Notes under the pieces: generated by a model
Database searches by the model: none
The model's input: the letters and a program-made list of their open reading frames with translations, nothing else
What the model was told of the DNA's origin: nothing
Made by a program: the position numbers and the translations under genes
DNA from: Rhynchosporium graminicola
Taxonomy: Eukaryota; Ascomycota; Leotiomycetes; Helotiales; Ploettnerulaceae
DNA length: 64,000 bases
Reading direction: 5' to 3'
Assembly: GCA_900074885.1 (NCBI GenBank)
Contig: FJUW01000014.1
Location: 316,505 to 380,504 of the forward strand
Shown here: one piece after another, positions 1 through 10,816 of the stretch
How the letters are laid out: the number at the start of each line of letters is the position of its first letter
Position numbering within the stretch: the stretch's first letter is position 1

Positions 1-359
1 ACTACTTAGTTAGTTTCCTTTATTATATCGTTATACTCTTATTAAATATAATAGATTTATATTATTTACTCTAAATATACTATTACTAGGTTACTCTAAT
101 ATAAGATAACCTCGACTTTATATACCTTTATATTAAGTCTATTACTAATAGCTTCTACTAAATTATCTTAGTAGAAGTCGTTTACTTCCTTATAAGCTTA
201 CTTAAGACTTTTATAATTATTTCTTATAAGGTACTTTATATACTTTTCAGGCGATATTCCTAATTTATTAGAACTATCTTCGTTAAAAGTATTAGAGTCT
301 AGTCTAGACTACTCGAGATCGAGTTAGTCTATAATATTATAGAGTTCTATAATAGCGCA
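1..359. other. Unassigned RIP-degraded repeat sequence
   Basis: No gene or known element could be assigned. The sequence is TpA-rich with very few CpA or TpG. The minus strand reads as a plausible degenerate protein (through about four stops that could be mutated Gln codons) containing a phrase like GISPEKYIKYLIRNNYKSLK near 260-180, but I do not recognise it. It may belong to the element whose LTR-like end follows. Confidence 0.3.
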
Positions 360-549
360 TAGTATATATAGCAGATATAGGCTAATATTAGTGCCTTAGG
401 TATACTCTCCTTATATATATAGAAAGTATAGACTCCTTTAGAGCTCTATATCTTTCTGTTTCCTTTGTACTAGACTATATAAGATCGCTCTTAGCCTCCC
501 TACTTATTTATTCTTACTTATATACCGCCTTAAGTCTTATATTATTATA
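360..549 (+). repeat. LTR fragment related to the Gypsy-A LTR
   Basis: The last ~90 bases match the 3' part of the Gypsy-A LTRs at 10491-10816 and 40930-41198: the shared run GACTATATAAGATCGCTC, then TACCGCCT, ending GTCTTATATTATTATA (the solo LTR ends GTCTTGTATCGTTACA). Upstream similarity fades to a TATA-rich block and a CTCTAT motif, so this is a diverged subfamily or truncated copy. It directly abuts a minus-strand gag rather than a plus-strand gag, so it is not simply the 5' LTR of the plus-strand Gypsy-A1. The left edge is uncertain. Confidence 0.6.
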
Positions 550-1570
550 AGTTCTTTCTTATTATTAGGAGTTATATCTATATAATTATTAGCTAACTTT
601 AGTCCCTTTTAGATATAAGTTATATATAAAGATATTTATCCTTAATACTTACTCTTTCCTTAGATCGTAGTATTAAGTTCTCTATATAATAAGTAGCCTT
701 AAGACCTTTTTCCTTCGCTTTAACTACTCTTATAGTTCCTTATAAGGTATCTAACTTTTCTATAGTTAAAATAAGTATAATCTTATATATATTTTATTCG
801 CTACTATAGCGATAATTTCTTTTATTTAGTAGCGTTAAGTTCTATAAGGTCTCTATATATTTTAGAGTTCTAGTTCCCTCGGAACTTCCTTTTCTTTACT
901 TATTCGTTTATAGTTAGGATCGTACTAGCTTTTCTTTTCTATATTATACTTATACTAGTTATTATCGATCTTATAAGTAGCCTCGATCAGTTGCTCGAGT
1001 ATCTTTATAGTATTATTATATCGAAGGAGTTTATCCTTAATAAAGTCCTTAAGACTTTTTTAGTAGGCGTAGCTAAGTGCCTTATTACTTTACTTAGTAT
1101 AAGTAGAGTATTATTAAAAGTCTCTAGTATAAGCGGTTATTAATCCCTTTTAGTAAAGAGTTTTAATTACTTATTCTACTTCTTTTTGTTTATCTATAAC
1201 TTTAAAGTTAATCTTAATCTCCTTAATAAACCTTTCTTAAGTACTAAAGATTTTAATAATAGTATCTTCTGCTTTATATTTATTTATAATATTATTTTTA
1301 TTACTTTATATAAAGTAATCTTCGAGGAATCCTTCGATCTAGTTTAAAGCTTTACTTTTAAGTAGTATTATTATCTAAAGTACTTATTTAGTCTTAGATC
1401 TAAAGCGATCTCTATTGAATTTAATATATAATCGAAGTTAGAGTAAGAACCCCGGAAAGTAGTTCTTCTTATTATTAAAAGCTTCGATAGACTTATACTT
1501 AAGGTTTTTATTAATTTCGCTAATAATTACTATCGCGTTAGAAGTAGATAATAACGCGGGTATTCCTACG
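550..1570 (-). pseudogene. Ty3/Gypsy gag relic
   Basis: Read on the minus strand from the LTR at 1630-2041, this encodes a retrotransposon capsid-type (gag) protein: a segment like FIKEIKINFKVIDKQKE (around 1220) followed by YTRDFQQYS and then LKDFIKDKLLRYN (around 1090-1000). This is the usual Gypsy gag order of 'F..EI...F', 'Y..DF..Y' and 'LK...KDELLR'. Stops stand where Gln or Trp codons would be expected, as RIP produces. The frame ends at the LTR fragment at 549, so protease and polymerase are missing on this side. Family knowledge: gag forms the virus-like particle. The neighbouring LTR resembles the B family, so this is probably a B-related element, 5' end only. Confidence 0.6.
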
Positions 1571-1619
1571 ACTAATATTATTACTTAATCTAATATATAC
1601 GCTAGTACTTATTAGTATA

Positions 1620-2041
1620 GTACTTAAAGTATAATATATAGTCGAATATAGTATTCGTTCGAGAGTACGAAAGTAAGTTAATTAGATAGATAAGGATATT
1701 ATTACTAGATTAATTCTAGTAATCTTTATAAGTTACTAAGTATAAGTTAAGATATTATATTTAAGTTAAGCACGAAGCTTCTATCTAGTAAGTAGATATA
1801 CTAGTATTATATAGAACTTTCGCTATACTAAGAAGTCCTCTAAACTTAGAGTCCTTAAAACCTGAAGTCCTCTAAACTAGAGGACTCTTACTAAGCTAGA
1901 CTCTATTACGTAACTAGAGTCACTTGAATATCTAGCCCTTCTAGCTTTCCTATAATTACTAATAATACTATAAAACTATACTTAAGATATATATAATCTC
2001 TTAGTATATATAACCCGAGTAGGTTACGTAATCATATTATA
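1620..2041 (-). repeat. Gypsy-B-like 5' LTR and primer-binding site, minus strand
   Basis: The reverse complement shares several blocks with the Gypsy-B LTRs (18193-18626, 28152-28660, 47991-48496): the GATAGAGTCTAGCTTAG-type block, repeated GAGGACT motifs, CTATATAA followed by TAGTA, and GCTTCGTGCTTAA. The minus-strand LTR ends at 1630 in ATATTATA and is followed by CTTTAAGTAC at 1629-1620, the same ten bases that follow the 5' LTR of Gypsy-B2 at 28661-28670, which suggests a shared primer-binding region. The outer edge near 2041 is approximate. Confidence 0.6.
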
Positions 2042-2995
2042 ATAGTAAAGCGATCGATTCAAGCTTTAATAAGAAAGATAAAGGTATTCTAGTTAAAGTA
2101 AGAAGACTAAAGGGCTAAGTAAGAGTACTAATAATAATTAGAGAGCTATTAATAAGAAAGCTTCTAATACTAACTATATAATCTGCAGACTCTAGAGGGA
2201 GATCTATAATAATAAGCTAAGAATAATAAGAAAGACTATTTCTTATAAATATTAATTATACGACTCGTAGACTTCAGACGAAGTCTTATAATAATAAAGT
2301 CGAGTAGTAAGTAAAAAAGTTACTTATAACCCTTAAACTAAGTATAGCTTCTACTTAAATCGATAGCTAATAAATAATAAAATATCTACTAATTATATAT
2401 TTATTAAGTTAATTATACTTAATTTATAGAAAATCTAATCTAACGTATCGAGTAACTTACGATAACTATAAGATAAAATAGCGAAAGATAGTAAATAATT
2501 ACTAAACTTAAGTAAGAAATACTATAAGGATTAGTTTCGCTAAGCGAAAGTTAAGATTAAGAGTAAAGGAGTTTTCTATATTATCGAGGTATCTAAGATA
2601 GAGTTTACTTAGATCTTATACGAAAGAGAATTTAATTAACTATTATTAATATTAGAGTTACTATCTAGCTCTATAATAGATAAGATAACTAGTAAGTTCG
2701 AACGCTTAAGAGGAATATAGAATACTAAGAAAGTAATATAATAGGATTAAGATAATACGAAAGTATTAGGAATCCTACTTAAAGGACTTAATAAGAAGGA
2801 CTCTATACTAAATTAATAAATATAAGACTATTATTATTATCTAGATCTAACTAAAGTTAAAGTATAATAAGAGTAGCTCGTCGACTATAAGTTAATATAT
2901 AATAAATATATAAAACTTTATATTTAATAGGAATACTAATATCGATAGATTATAGAGTAAGCTAAAGAATATTGGATTTATAACTAGTACCTTAG
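2042..2995 (+). pseudogene. Probable retrotransposon gag-like relic
   Basis: No clear domain is visible. If in-frame TAA/TAG codons are read as mutated Gln codons, a continuous charged, helical-looking protein appears on the plus strand from about 2515 to 2995, with phrases such as KSKGVFYIIEVSKIEFT, SKFERLRGI and KVLGILLKGLNKKDS. This resembles the helical gag proteins of fungal LTR elements in composition and position, but I cannot name the family. It stops near 2995 where sequence character changes to less RIP-mutated material. It could equally be part of a non-retroviral repeat. Confidence 0.3.
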
Positions 2996-3639
2996 TTAGT
3001 TTTACCTATATCGGCATATATACCCTGTATCTTATTAGTATATAGTCTTAGTACCTAGTTCAGTACCTTACGCATGTACCTTATTATACCTGGTACCTAT
3101 ACTCTATACCTTATCTATAGCCTATACCCTGCATACTCTATTAGAGTTACTATAAAGGTTCTCGATAGAGTTTTACTACTCCCTAGTACGTATATCGTAC
3201 TTCTAGAGGTTTCTACTAACGTAGTATGATTCTACGGAATACGCGTCTTCTTCTATAGAGTTCTATATTACGTAGTATAGAATATTCTAAAGAGCTTATA
3301 TAGCTATATAAGTAGCTAGAATCTCTCCTATAGTTAGCTCTCTTCAAGTAAGCAAGTAAGTAAGTAAGTAAAGCAAGTTAAATTAATTACGTATTATTCT
3401 ATTATTCTAACCTTTAGCTAATTTCTACTCTTAATTTTCATATAATAGTAATTCACTTAGTGAAATCAGCTAATCAGACGCTTCCTTCGATCGATCTCGC
3501 CTAAACTCGCTTCTATTACTCCTTACTGATAAAGGAGCTTTCTAATCAGGCTTTACTTAGTCGTTTTCAACGACTCTTTCGCCTAGAGCTAGCTAGTAAG
3601 CTAGCCCCTTTGAGCCCTACTAATATAGCTATAGCGAAT
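2996..3639. other. Non-coding lead-in to the Copia block, with a GTACCTTA-like repeat
   Basis: Between about 2990 and 3130 the motif ACCTTA / GTACCT recurs roughly ten times in irregular spacing. From about 3340 a run of AAGTAAGTAAGTAAG follows, and from 3420 the sequence regains CpA and TpG. This stretch probably contains the 5' LTR and leader of the Copia element that follows, but no second LTR copy exists in the window to define its ends. No gene seen. Confidence 0.35.
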
Positions 3640-5075
3640 CAGACTCGTGGCCCTTAACCCTAAGACGAAGTTATAGGGAAATTATAACTTATAACCTCTT
3701 GAAGCCTTTAGAAGTAGAGACGACCTAGTAACTCTAGGTACGAAAGCTAAGATCTTATTCCGGGGTGCCCGTGGCTACTACCGACTTAGTTTAGAAGCTA
3801 GGCCTCGTTAAGTAGTAGTATATAGCTTCTGATCGCTATTTAGCTTAGTATATATTATAGGTCGGCTAATACAGGCTACTATTAAGTATAAGAAGCTATC
3901 CTCGGAGAGGGTTACTTAATAGTAATACTTAAGGCGCTATAAGGTAAAACTGGGCCTAGTAGTAAGGTTAATTCAATAGTAAATACAATAGACGTAGTTA
4001 CTATATATTACTATTGATTTTAACTAAGCGAAAAACTCGGTAAGATAGTAAGCTCGGCGTAGCTATTGTCTTTTTCAAGGGTAAGATAAGATTAGTATCT
4101 TTTTAAGCTACTTAGTAGCTTATATAAGTAAAACTCGTACTTATAAAGACCTCTTAGTACTTAGTACTATTAAACTACCTATACGGAATCATATCTTCCT
4201 TTAAGGGAGATAAGCTAGTAAGCTGCTCTAACTATATAGAGTAGCTTAATACAGCTAGCCTCTACTTAGAGGTAAATAGCTATATATCTTATATCGACGG
4301 TACTAAGACTAAGCCGAGCCGAGCTCTCTACTTCAAATCAGAAGAACGTATTAATACGCAAGGCAAAAAGAGAATAGATTATACTTCTTACTCTCCGGAG
4401 CTAGCGATTAAATACTATAAGAGACTAGCTGATTTTGAGCGTGCAAATAAGAAGGCTTTAGGCGCTATTAAGTCGATTATATCACTTGAAAACCTCGATA
4501 GATTCAAGGATAAGACTAGCGAAAAAGACCTATAAGAAGCTATTATAACTACCTAAAGTTATACAAGCCTAGAGGAGATAAGTAGGAATATAAATCGTAT
4601 TATCGATAATACTTACTCCTCTTATAAGAATATAAACGAGTATACTAGCGTAATTCAAGCTAGCTCAGTCTACCTAAAGCAGCTCAAGTATGAGATTCTA
4701 AAGCTTATACTAACTAGCCTTATATTTAAAGGTTTACCTAGTTCATTTAATTCTTTTACTTCTAGGAAGTACGAAGAGATCTCTAATAACCTTTCTTCTA
4801 TCGATATAGAGAGTTTAATAAGAGATCTTATATCAGAAGAAGCTAGAATAAATACTTCTACCGATTTACAAGCTAATAAGGCTTTTAAGGGGAAGAATTC
4901 GAAAGGCAGTAAGAAGTATAGTCACTATAATAAAACAAACTATATAGAGGCAAATTGCTATATAAAGCACCCTGAGCTAATACCTAATAAATCGACTAAT
5001 AATAAGAAGAAGTCGAAAGGTAAAGGCGCTAAAGAATTAAAAGAGGAGTCTACTAAGGCCCTTATGAGTTCTTTC

Positions 5076-5145
<70 letters not shown>

Positions 5146-6428
5146 CAGCAGATCAAACATACGCTACTATATATAACTATAGAATAGTACTCGATTCTGG
5201 CGCTTCTGAGTATTATACACCGAATAAGAGCTAGTTATTAGACTATAAACCTTTATCTAAGAAGTCTATTACTATCGCTAATAGTGATATTTTGCCTATA
5301 ATAGGTAGAAGAGATATCCCTATAATCACTAGGGAAGGCGATAGAGTACTTATTAAAGACGTAAATTATGTACTTAGCCTTAAAACTACTCTCCTAAGCT
5401 CTAAGGAACTAACTAATAAAGATTAGAAGGTTACCTTTAATAAAAAGGGTATAAATATATCTAATAGCTCTATTAATATAGAAGCTAGATAGTATTATAA
5501 TACGTACTACTTAGAAGTAGACGTGAATCATGAGCTGCTCGAGCTTATATCTTTTAAGGTAGACCCTAATAAAAGTAGTAAATTAGACTTATATTATAAG
5601 CGTCTATTGTATACTAATAAGAAGTTTATCTATAAGACTATAGAAGGATCTAAAGGATTAAAAATCTAAAAGGAGTTAGATTTATCTGACTATTCTGCTT
5701 ATAATAGCAGTAAAATATACGCTATAAGTAGTACTAAGCTTATATCGGATACCCCTCCACTTACTGTCTTTGATATAGATATAGCGGGCCCTTTTAAGAT
5801 TAAAGGTCTAAAGGGAGAAAGATACTTCTTAACTATTACCTGTAGAGGCTCTAGAGCTATTTTGGTATACGCTCTAAAACATAAGGCTAAGGCGTACGAT
5901 ACCTTAATCGAGTAGTATAATATAATAACTACTTAATTTAAGTAAGGTAAATCAAAAATCGTCACTAAAATTAGAGCCTTTAAGCTAGATAATACCGGGG
6001 AGTTTAAATCTAATAAATAGACTATCTTTTATAAAGATAAAGGTATTATTTGTGAATATACTAGTTCTTACTCTCCTGAGCAAAATAGTATAGTAGAGCG
6101 TTTAAATCGATATCTTATAGAAAGGCCTATAGTTATCTATATAGATAAGAATATACCCTTATTCTTTTAGCCTCAAATAATCTAAAGAATAGCTCATATA
6201 AAGAATCGCTCTTATAATTCAGTTATTAAAAAGAGTCCCTTTAAAGTTCTCTTTAGTAAAAAGCTTACTCTTAATTATATTAGAGTATTAGGTTCTCTTA
6301 CTTATATTCTTATTAATAAAAGGATTAATAAGTTTAAAAATAAATCCGATAGAGGTATACTCATAGGGTATAAGTCTATAAATAACTTCTTAGTATATAT
6401 GCCTGAGAAGAGAGCTATTATAAGCTCT
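3640..6428 (+). pseudogene. Copia gag-protease-integrase block (3'-truncated)
   Basis: This is the 5' half of a Ty1/Copia polyprotein, in Copia order (integrase before RT). Gag runs to about 4960 and ends in a knuckle-like segment with a conserved CYIKHPEL tail (4950-4980). A poly-Ser linker encoded by AGT repeats follows (5076-5144). The protease motif LDSGASEYYTP (about 5189-5225) keeps its catalytic Asp. Integrase runs from about 5560: FDIDIAGPF, then LDNTGEFKS near 5985, then YTSSYSPEQNSIVERLNR near 6060-6110, then a Copia-type integrase C-terminus (GILIGYKS, 6355-6380). RT and RNase H are absent; the reading passes at about 6428 into Gypsy-A1. RIP is milder here than in the flanking Gypsy sequence. 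Family role: particle formation, polyprotein cleavage and DNA integration. Confidence 0.85.
5076..5144 (+). repeat. (AGT)23 microsatellite encoding poly-Ser
   Basis: Twenty-three perfect AGT units sit in the Copia reading frame and encode Ser, between the gag zinc-knuckle region and the protease motif LDSGAS. The frame was fixed by counting back from LDSGAS. The length suggests replication-slippage growth. Confidence 0.95.
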
Positions 6429-9400
6429 AAATTATTCTTTATTAGTATCTATAAGATAAACTATATCTTATAAGATTATCTAGATAGCGATTCTCCTAAG
6501 GATCCTGATACTGAACGACTTATAGCTGAAAAACTACTAGAATAATATTATACTCTTAAGGAGGCTTTTTCTGAGCGGGATTCTAGTTTTCTTCTATTAT
6601 ATCGCTTATACGATTATAAAGTTATTCTAGAAGAACTATTACTTAATATATATTTACTCTTATATTAGTAATCCGTAGAGGAACTATAAGTAACTAAGGA
6701 GTATCTTATAGAGAACTTAGATAAAAGGTTTATCGAATCTAGCTAAAGTCCTTTTATATTACTTATATTATTCATTAAGAAAGCTAATAAAGGCTTACGC
6801 TTCTATATCGACTATTATAAGCTTAATACGATCACTCGAAAGGATTTATACTTAATACTAAGGATCGATAAGCTCTTAACTTATATATCTAAAGCTATAG
6901 TTTTTATTAAACTAGATCTCCGGGTAGTATTTAATTATATCTATATAAACCCTGAATTAGAGGAGTATACTACTTTCCGAACTTGCTTTAGATCTTATAA
7001 ATATAAAGTACTACTTTTTAAGCTCTATAATAGACTTAGTATATACTAATAATATATAAATAATATACTATTAGCTTATCTAGACGATTTCTATATAGCT
7101 TATCTAGATAATATCCTTATATACTCGGAAATACTCTAGGAGTATAAAGAATATATTAAATTAGTATTTTAACGCTTAATAGATATTAGACTTTAAGTAA
7201 ATATTAAGAAGAGCGAATTCTATATTACTCGGACTAAATACCTTAGATATATTATTATTACTAACGGAATCGAGCTAGATCCTGAGAAAGTAGTATTATT
7301 AGTAAACTAGAAGTACCCCGAGATAATAATAGCTATAAAGTCTTTCTTAGGATTCTATAGCTTTTATTATTAATTTATTCGGAATTTCGGCCTTATCGCT
7401 AAATCTCTCTTAATACTTACTAGGCTTATAGTACTATATAATTTCACTAACGATTATAAGAAATCCTTCGATAAGCTATAGTAATAGCTACTATTAGTAT
7501 AGAAACTATACTATTTCGACTTAGAATTATAGATTAAACTAGAAACTTATACCTCTAATAATATAATAGCTAGAGTTATCTTCTAATTATATAAAGATAA
7601 CTAGTAGTATCTAATTAGATTCTATTCTTATATTCTTAATAGATATAAACTAAACTAGAAGATCTATAATAAGGAATTATATACTATTATTAAGTCTTTC
7701 CGGAAATAGAGACTTAAACTTATATTATTATAATACTATATTAGCGTATATATAGACTATCGATCCTTAGAATACTTTATAACTATTAAAGTCTTAACTA
7801 GTAAGTAAGCTAAATAAATAGAATTTCTATTCGAATTTAACTTTCAGATTATATATACGCTTAGTAAGGATAACGCTAAAGCTAATATCTTTAGCTATAG
7901 GGAATAAGACCTAAAGATATAAGAATAATAGAAATAGGATAATAGATCTCAGGTCTTACTATTACTAGACTGCTTAGATCTTAGGATTAATACGGAATTA
8001 GCTAAATATTTTATCGATTAGATTAGTTATATATACTTAATATTACTAAGTACTGATATATTATTAGAACTTATATATAACTCTTTCGATTTAATCGAGA
8101 TTATACTAATCTAACTAAGAATTATTCTCTAATAAACGGAATATATTAAGAAATAGCTATAGTATTAATAATAGCTTATTACTTTATAATAGTTATCTAT
8201 ATATATAATACTTTATCTTATTATATACTTATTTAATTAGTATTATCTATGATTAAGTTTCCTTCGCTTATCTAAATAGTAATAAGACTATAGAAATAAT
8301 TTCTACTTATTACTACTAGAAAGGACTTATATTAGATATAAAATAATATACTTATAATTACTACTCTTACTAGTACTCTTATCCGAAGCAGATAAAATAA
8401 TAAGGACTCCTTTATCTATTACTAGTGCTTAGCTATCTTATATAGTATTTAGCTATAGATTTTAAGGATTTTCCGCTTGATAACTAAGGATTTAATAAGA
8501 TTTTAATATTTATTAAATACTTAAGGAAGGACTTCGTATTAATATTATATTATCATAATATTAATACCTGTAGGATAGCTACTTTACTTATCTAATAGAT
8601 ATATTATTTTAGATATACTCCTAAGTTTATTATATCTGACTAAGGAGTATAGTTTATCTTATCTTTCTAGTAAGAGTTTTATTATATAATTAGAATTAAG
8701 ATTAAGCTCTTTACTTTCTTCTATTAGTAAACTGATAGATAAATAGAGATTATAAACTAGTATATTAATTAATACCTTAGACTTTTTATTAATTATTACT
8801 AAAGTAACTAGGGCGAACTATTACTAATAATAGACCGCGCTTAAGTAACTTTACTTTATAATTCTATTATTATAGCGCTATATACTCTTAAATATAGTAT
8901 ATTACTACGAAATAGCTAGGATTAGAAGTAACTTACTATATTAATACTATAAGAGAAGATTAATTATATTAATACTAAATCCCTAGTTAAATATACTAAA
9001 TCTGCTATCGAGTTTATAAAAGCTAATATATTAGCTACTTAGTAAAGGAGAAGTATTATAACTAACTAGAAATAGCATAGTATCGACTAGGAAGTTAAAG
9101 ATAAGGTATTTCTCTTTATAAGTAACCTTAAGAATTACTAGCTAAGTAAAAAGCTATCTAGCCTTTAGATAAGATTATACTAAGTCCTAGCTAAGGTCGG
9201 ATACTTCTATAAGCTAGATTTACTTTCTAGATCTTCTATATACGATATATTCGCCTCGGAATTACTCTTTAAGGACTTAGACGACTTATTACTAAGCTAG
9301 GAGCTATCGAATCTACCTCTAGAGATTATCGCTAGTTAGGAAGAGTAGGAATTATAAGACGTACTTATTATATAGCTCTTAAGAGGTAATCTGAAGTATT

Positions 9401-9570
9401 AAGTTAGCTAGCTAAGCTATAACTTAGACTTAACTTAATATAACGCTTCTAATCTAATAAGTACTTTATATAAATTTAGAGACTTCTATATTACTAACTT
9501 AAGTAAACTTAGACTTCTATATAAACTAGATTAATTGATTAAGGCCTAGGAAGATAGAATAGATAACTAT
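6429..9570 (+). pseudogene. Gypsy-A1 pol: RT, RNase H, integrase, chromodomain
   Basis: Degenerate Ty3/Gypsy polymerase of the chromovirus type. The RT entry region reads EAFSERDSS then LYRLYDYK (6560-6620); IDYYKLNTITRKDLY follows near 6815, FIKLDLR near 6905, and AYLDDFYIAYLDNILIYS near 7075-7130, where the second catalytic Asp of YLDD has become Asn (GAT to AAT in a TpG context). RNase H is recognisable around 7520-7700 (YNKELYTIIKSFRK) and integrase around 8600-8830. A chromodomain-type end follows near 9370-9530 (LRGNLKY...YNASNLISTLYKFRDFY), a module known to guide chromoviruses to chromatin. Stops are frequent. Gypsy-A2 (minus strand, 18627-22858) matches it closely from the start of this block onward, but not upstream, so the gag-protease part of A1 has been replaced. 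Confidence 0.88.
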
Positions 9571-10490
9571 AGTAACTTAGAGGATAATAAAATATTATAG
9601 ATATTAGTATTAAGATTTATTACTAAGGATAATCCTCCCGATTTAGCTCCGGATCTCTAGCTTCACTACTTAGAAGTAAACTAGATAAAATAGTATACTT
9701 TATATTAACGTAGTTAGGTAATTATAATGCGTTAGTATATATTATTATATTTAAGTTTAACTAACTTATATACTTATAATCGCTCTTTAATACTATATAA
9801 TACTTATAAAGCTTAGAGTTAAGCTTATTAAATAAATATAGAAGTTCGAGGATAAGAGTATTATTATACTTTAGCTTAAGGAAGGTGCGAATATATTATA
9901 AGTAATATATATAATACGCTACTAAAAGAGTACTAGCGGGAACTAGTAAGAGTACTACTATAAGTATTAGCGTTATAGATCTATGAAACTCTTGCACTTT
10001 ATCTTAAGACTATCCTTAACTCTAGGCGGATAACTTACTAGTAATAAGAGAAAGGTCGATTAAGTCGATTGATATATAAGATTATAGTAGTACTACTATA
10101 ATATTTAGTAATAATACTTACTCTAGTAACTATATTATAATCTAAGGAGAAGTAAATTTATAGTTTAAATAGTTATTATAATTAAGGAAGAAGTGCTCTA
10201 ATATTAATAAACTCCTTCTTTTATATACTTTACGCCTTACTTAAACTCGACTCCTACTATAAATAGATAAAGTAAATATAGATTACTATCTGATTTAGAA
10301 GCTAGAACTAATATAGTATTATTATAATAATATAACTAGTTAGTATCTAATAAAGAATTTACTACTATTAAAGAGTAGCTAGTACTTATTACGCGGATAC
10401 TAATAAAACTAGTTATAATAAGGACTAATTTCTAGTATAAAGTATAACCTTCTGAGCTTAAGGTTAAGCTCTTCTTAGGGGGGGAGGTAA
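9571..10490 (+). other. 3' untranslated part of Gypsy-A1 with polypurine tract
   Basis: Heavily RIP-mutated sequence between the chromodomain and the 3' LTR, with no recognisable domain. It may include the polyprotein C-terminus. A polypurine tract, GGGGGGGAGGTAA, at 10478-10490 directly precedes the LTR, as needed to prime plus-strand DNA synthesis. Confidence 0.65.
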
Positions 10491-10816
10491 TATAATAATA
10501 GCTTACCTGAATATTATATAAGAAGAAAGATAGATACTGAGACTTAAGTTCATAAGTATCGCCTGAATATTATATAAGGAGAAGGATAGATACTAGGGCT
10601 TAAGTTCATAAGTATCTTAGTATAATTAGTATCTGACTTAGTATAATATTAGACTAGTACTAATATATATATATAAGGTACTTTATACTTTATATCTCTT
10701 TCTTTTTCCTTCCTTATCTTCTTATTTCCTTAGTAGTAAATTATATAAGATCGCTCTTAGCTTCTCTACTTGTTTTATCCTTACTTATATACTGCCTTAA
10801 GTCTTATATTATTATA
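10491..10816 (+). repeat. Gypsy-A1 3' LTR with internal 56-bp duplication
   Basis: Begins TATAATAATAGCTTACCTGA (TGTGACGACAACTCACCTGA in the less mutated solo LTR at 40930) and ends GTCTTATATTATTATA. It is 326 bp against 269 bp for the other two A LTRs. The difference is a tandem duplication starting at the CCTGAATATTATATAA motif, at about 10506 and again at about 10562. A TATA run and the GATCGCTCTTAGC block are shared with the other A copies. Confidence 0.9.

Noticed and set aside
360..10816. The LTR at 360-549 as the 5' LTR of Gypsy-A1
   Set aside because: Its upstream half differs from the 269-bp A LTR, and the sequence following it is a minus-strand gag and other elements, not A gag.
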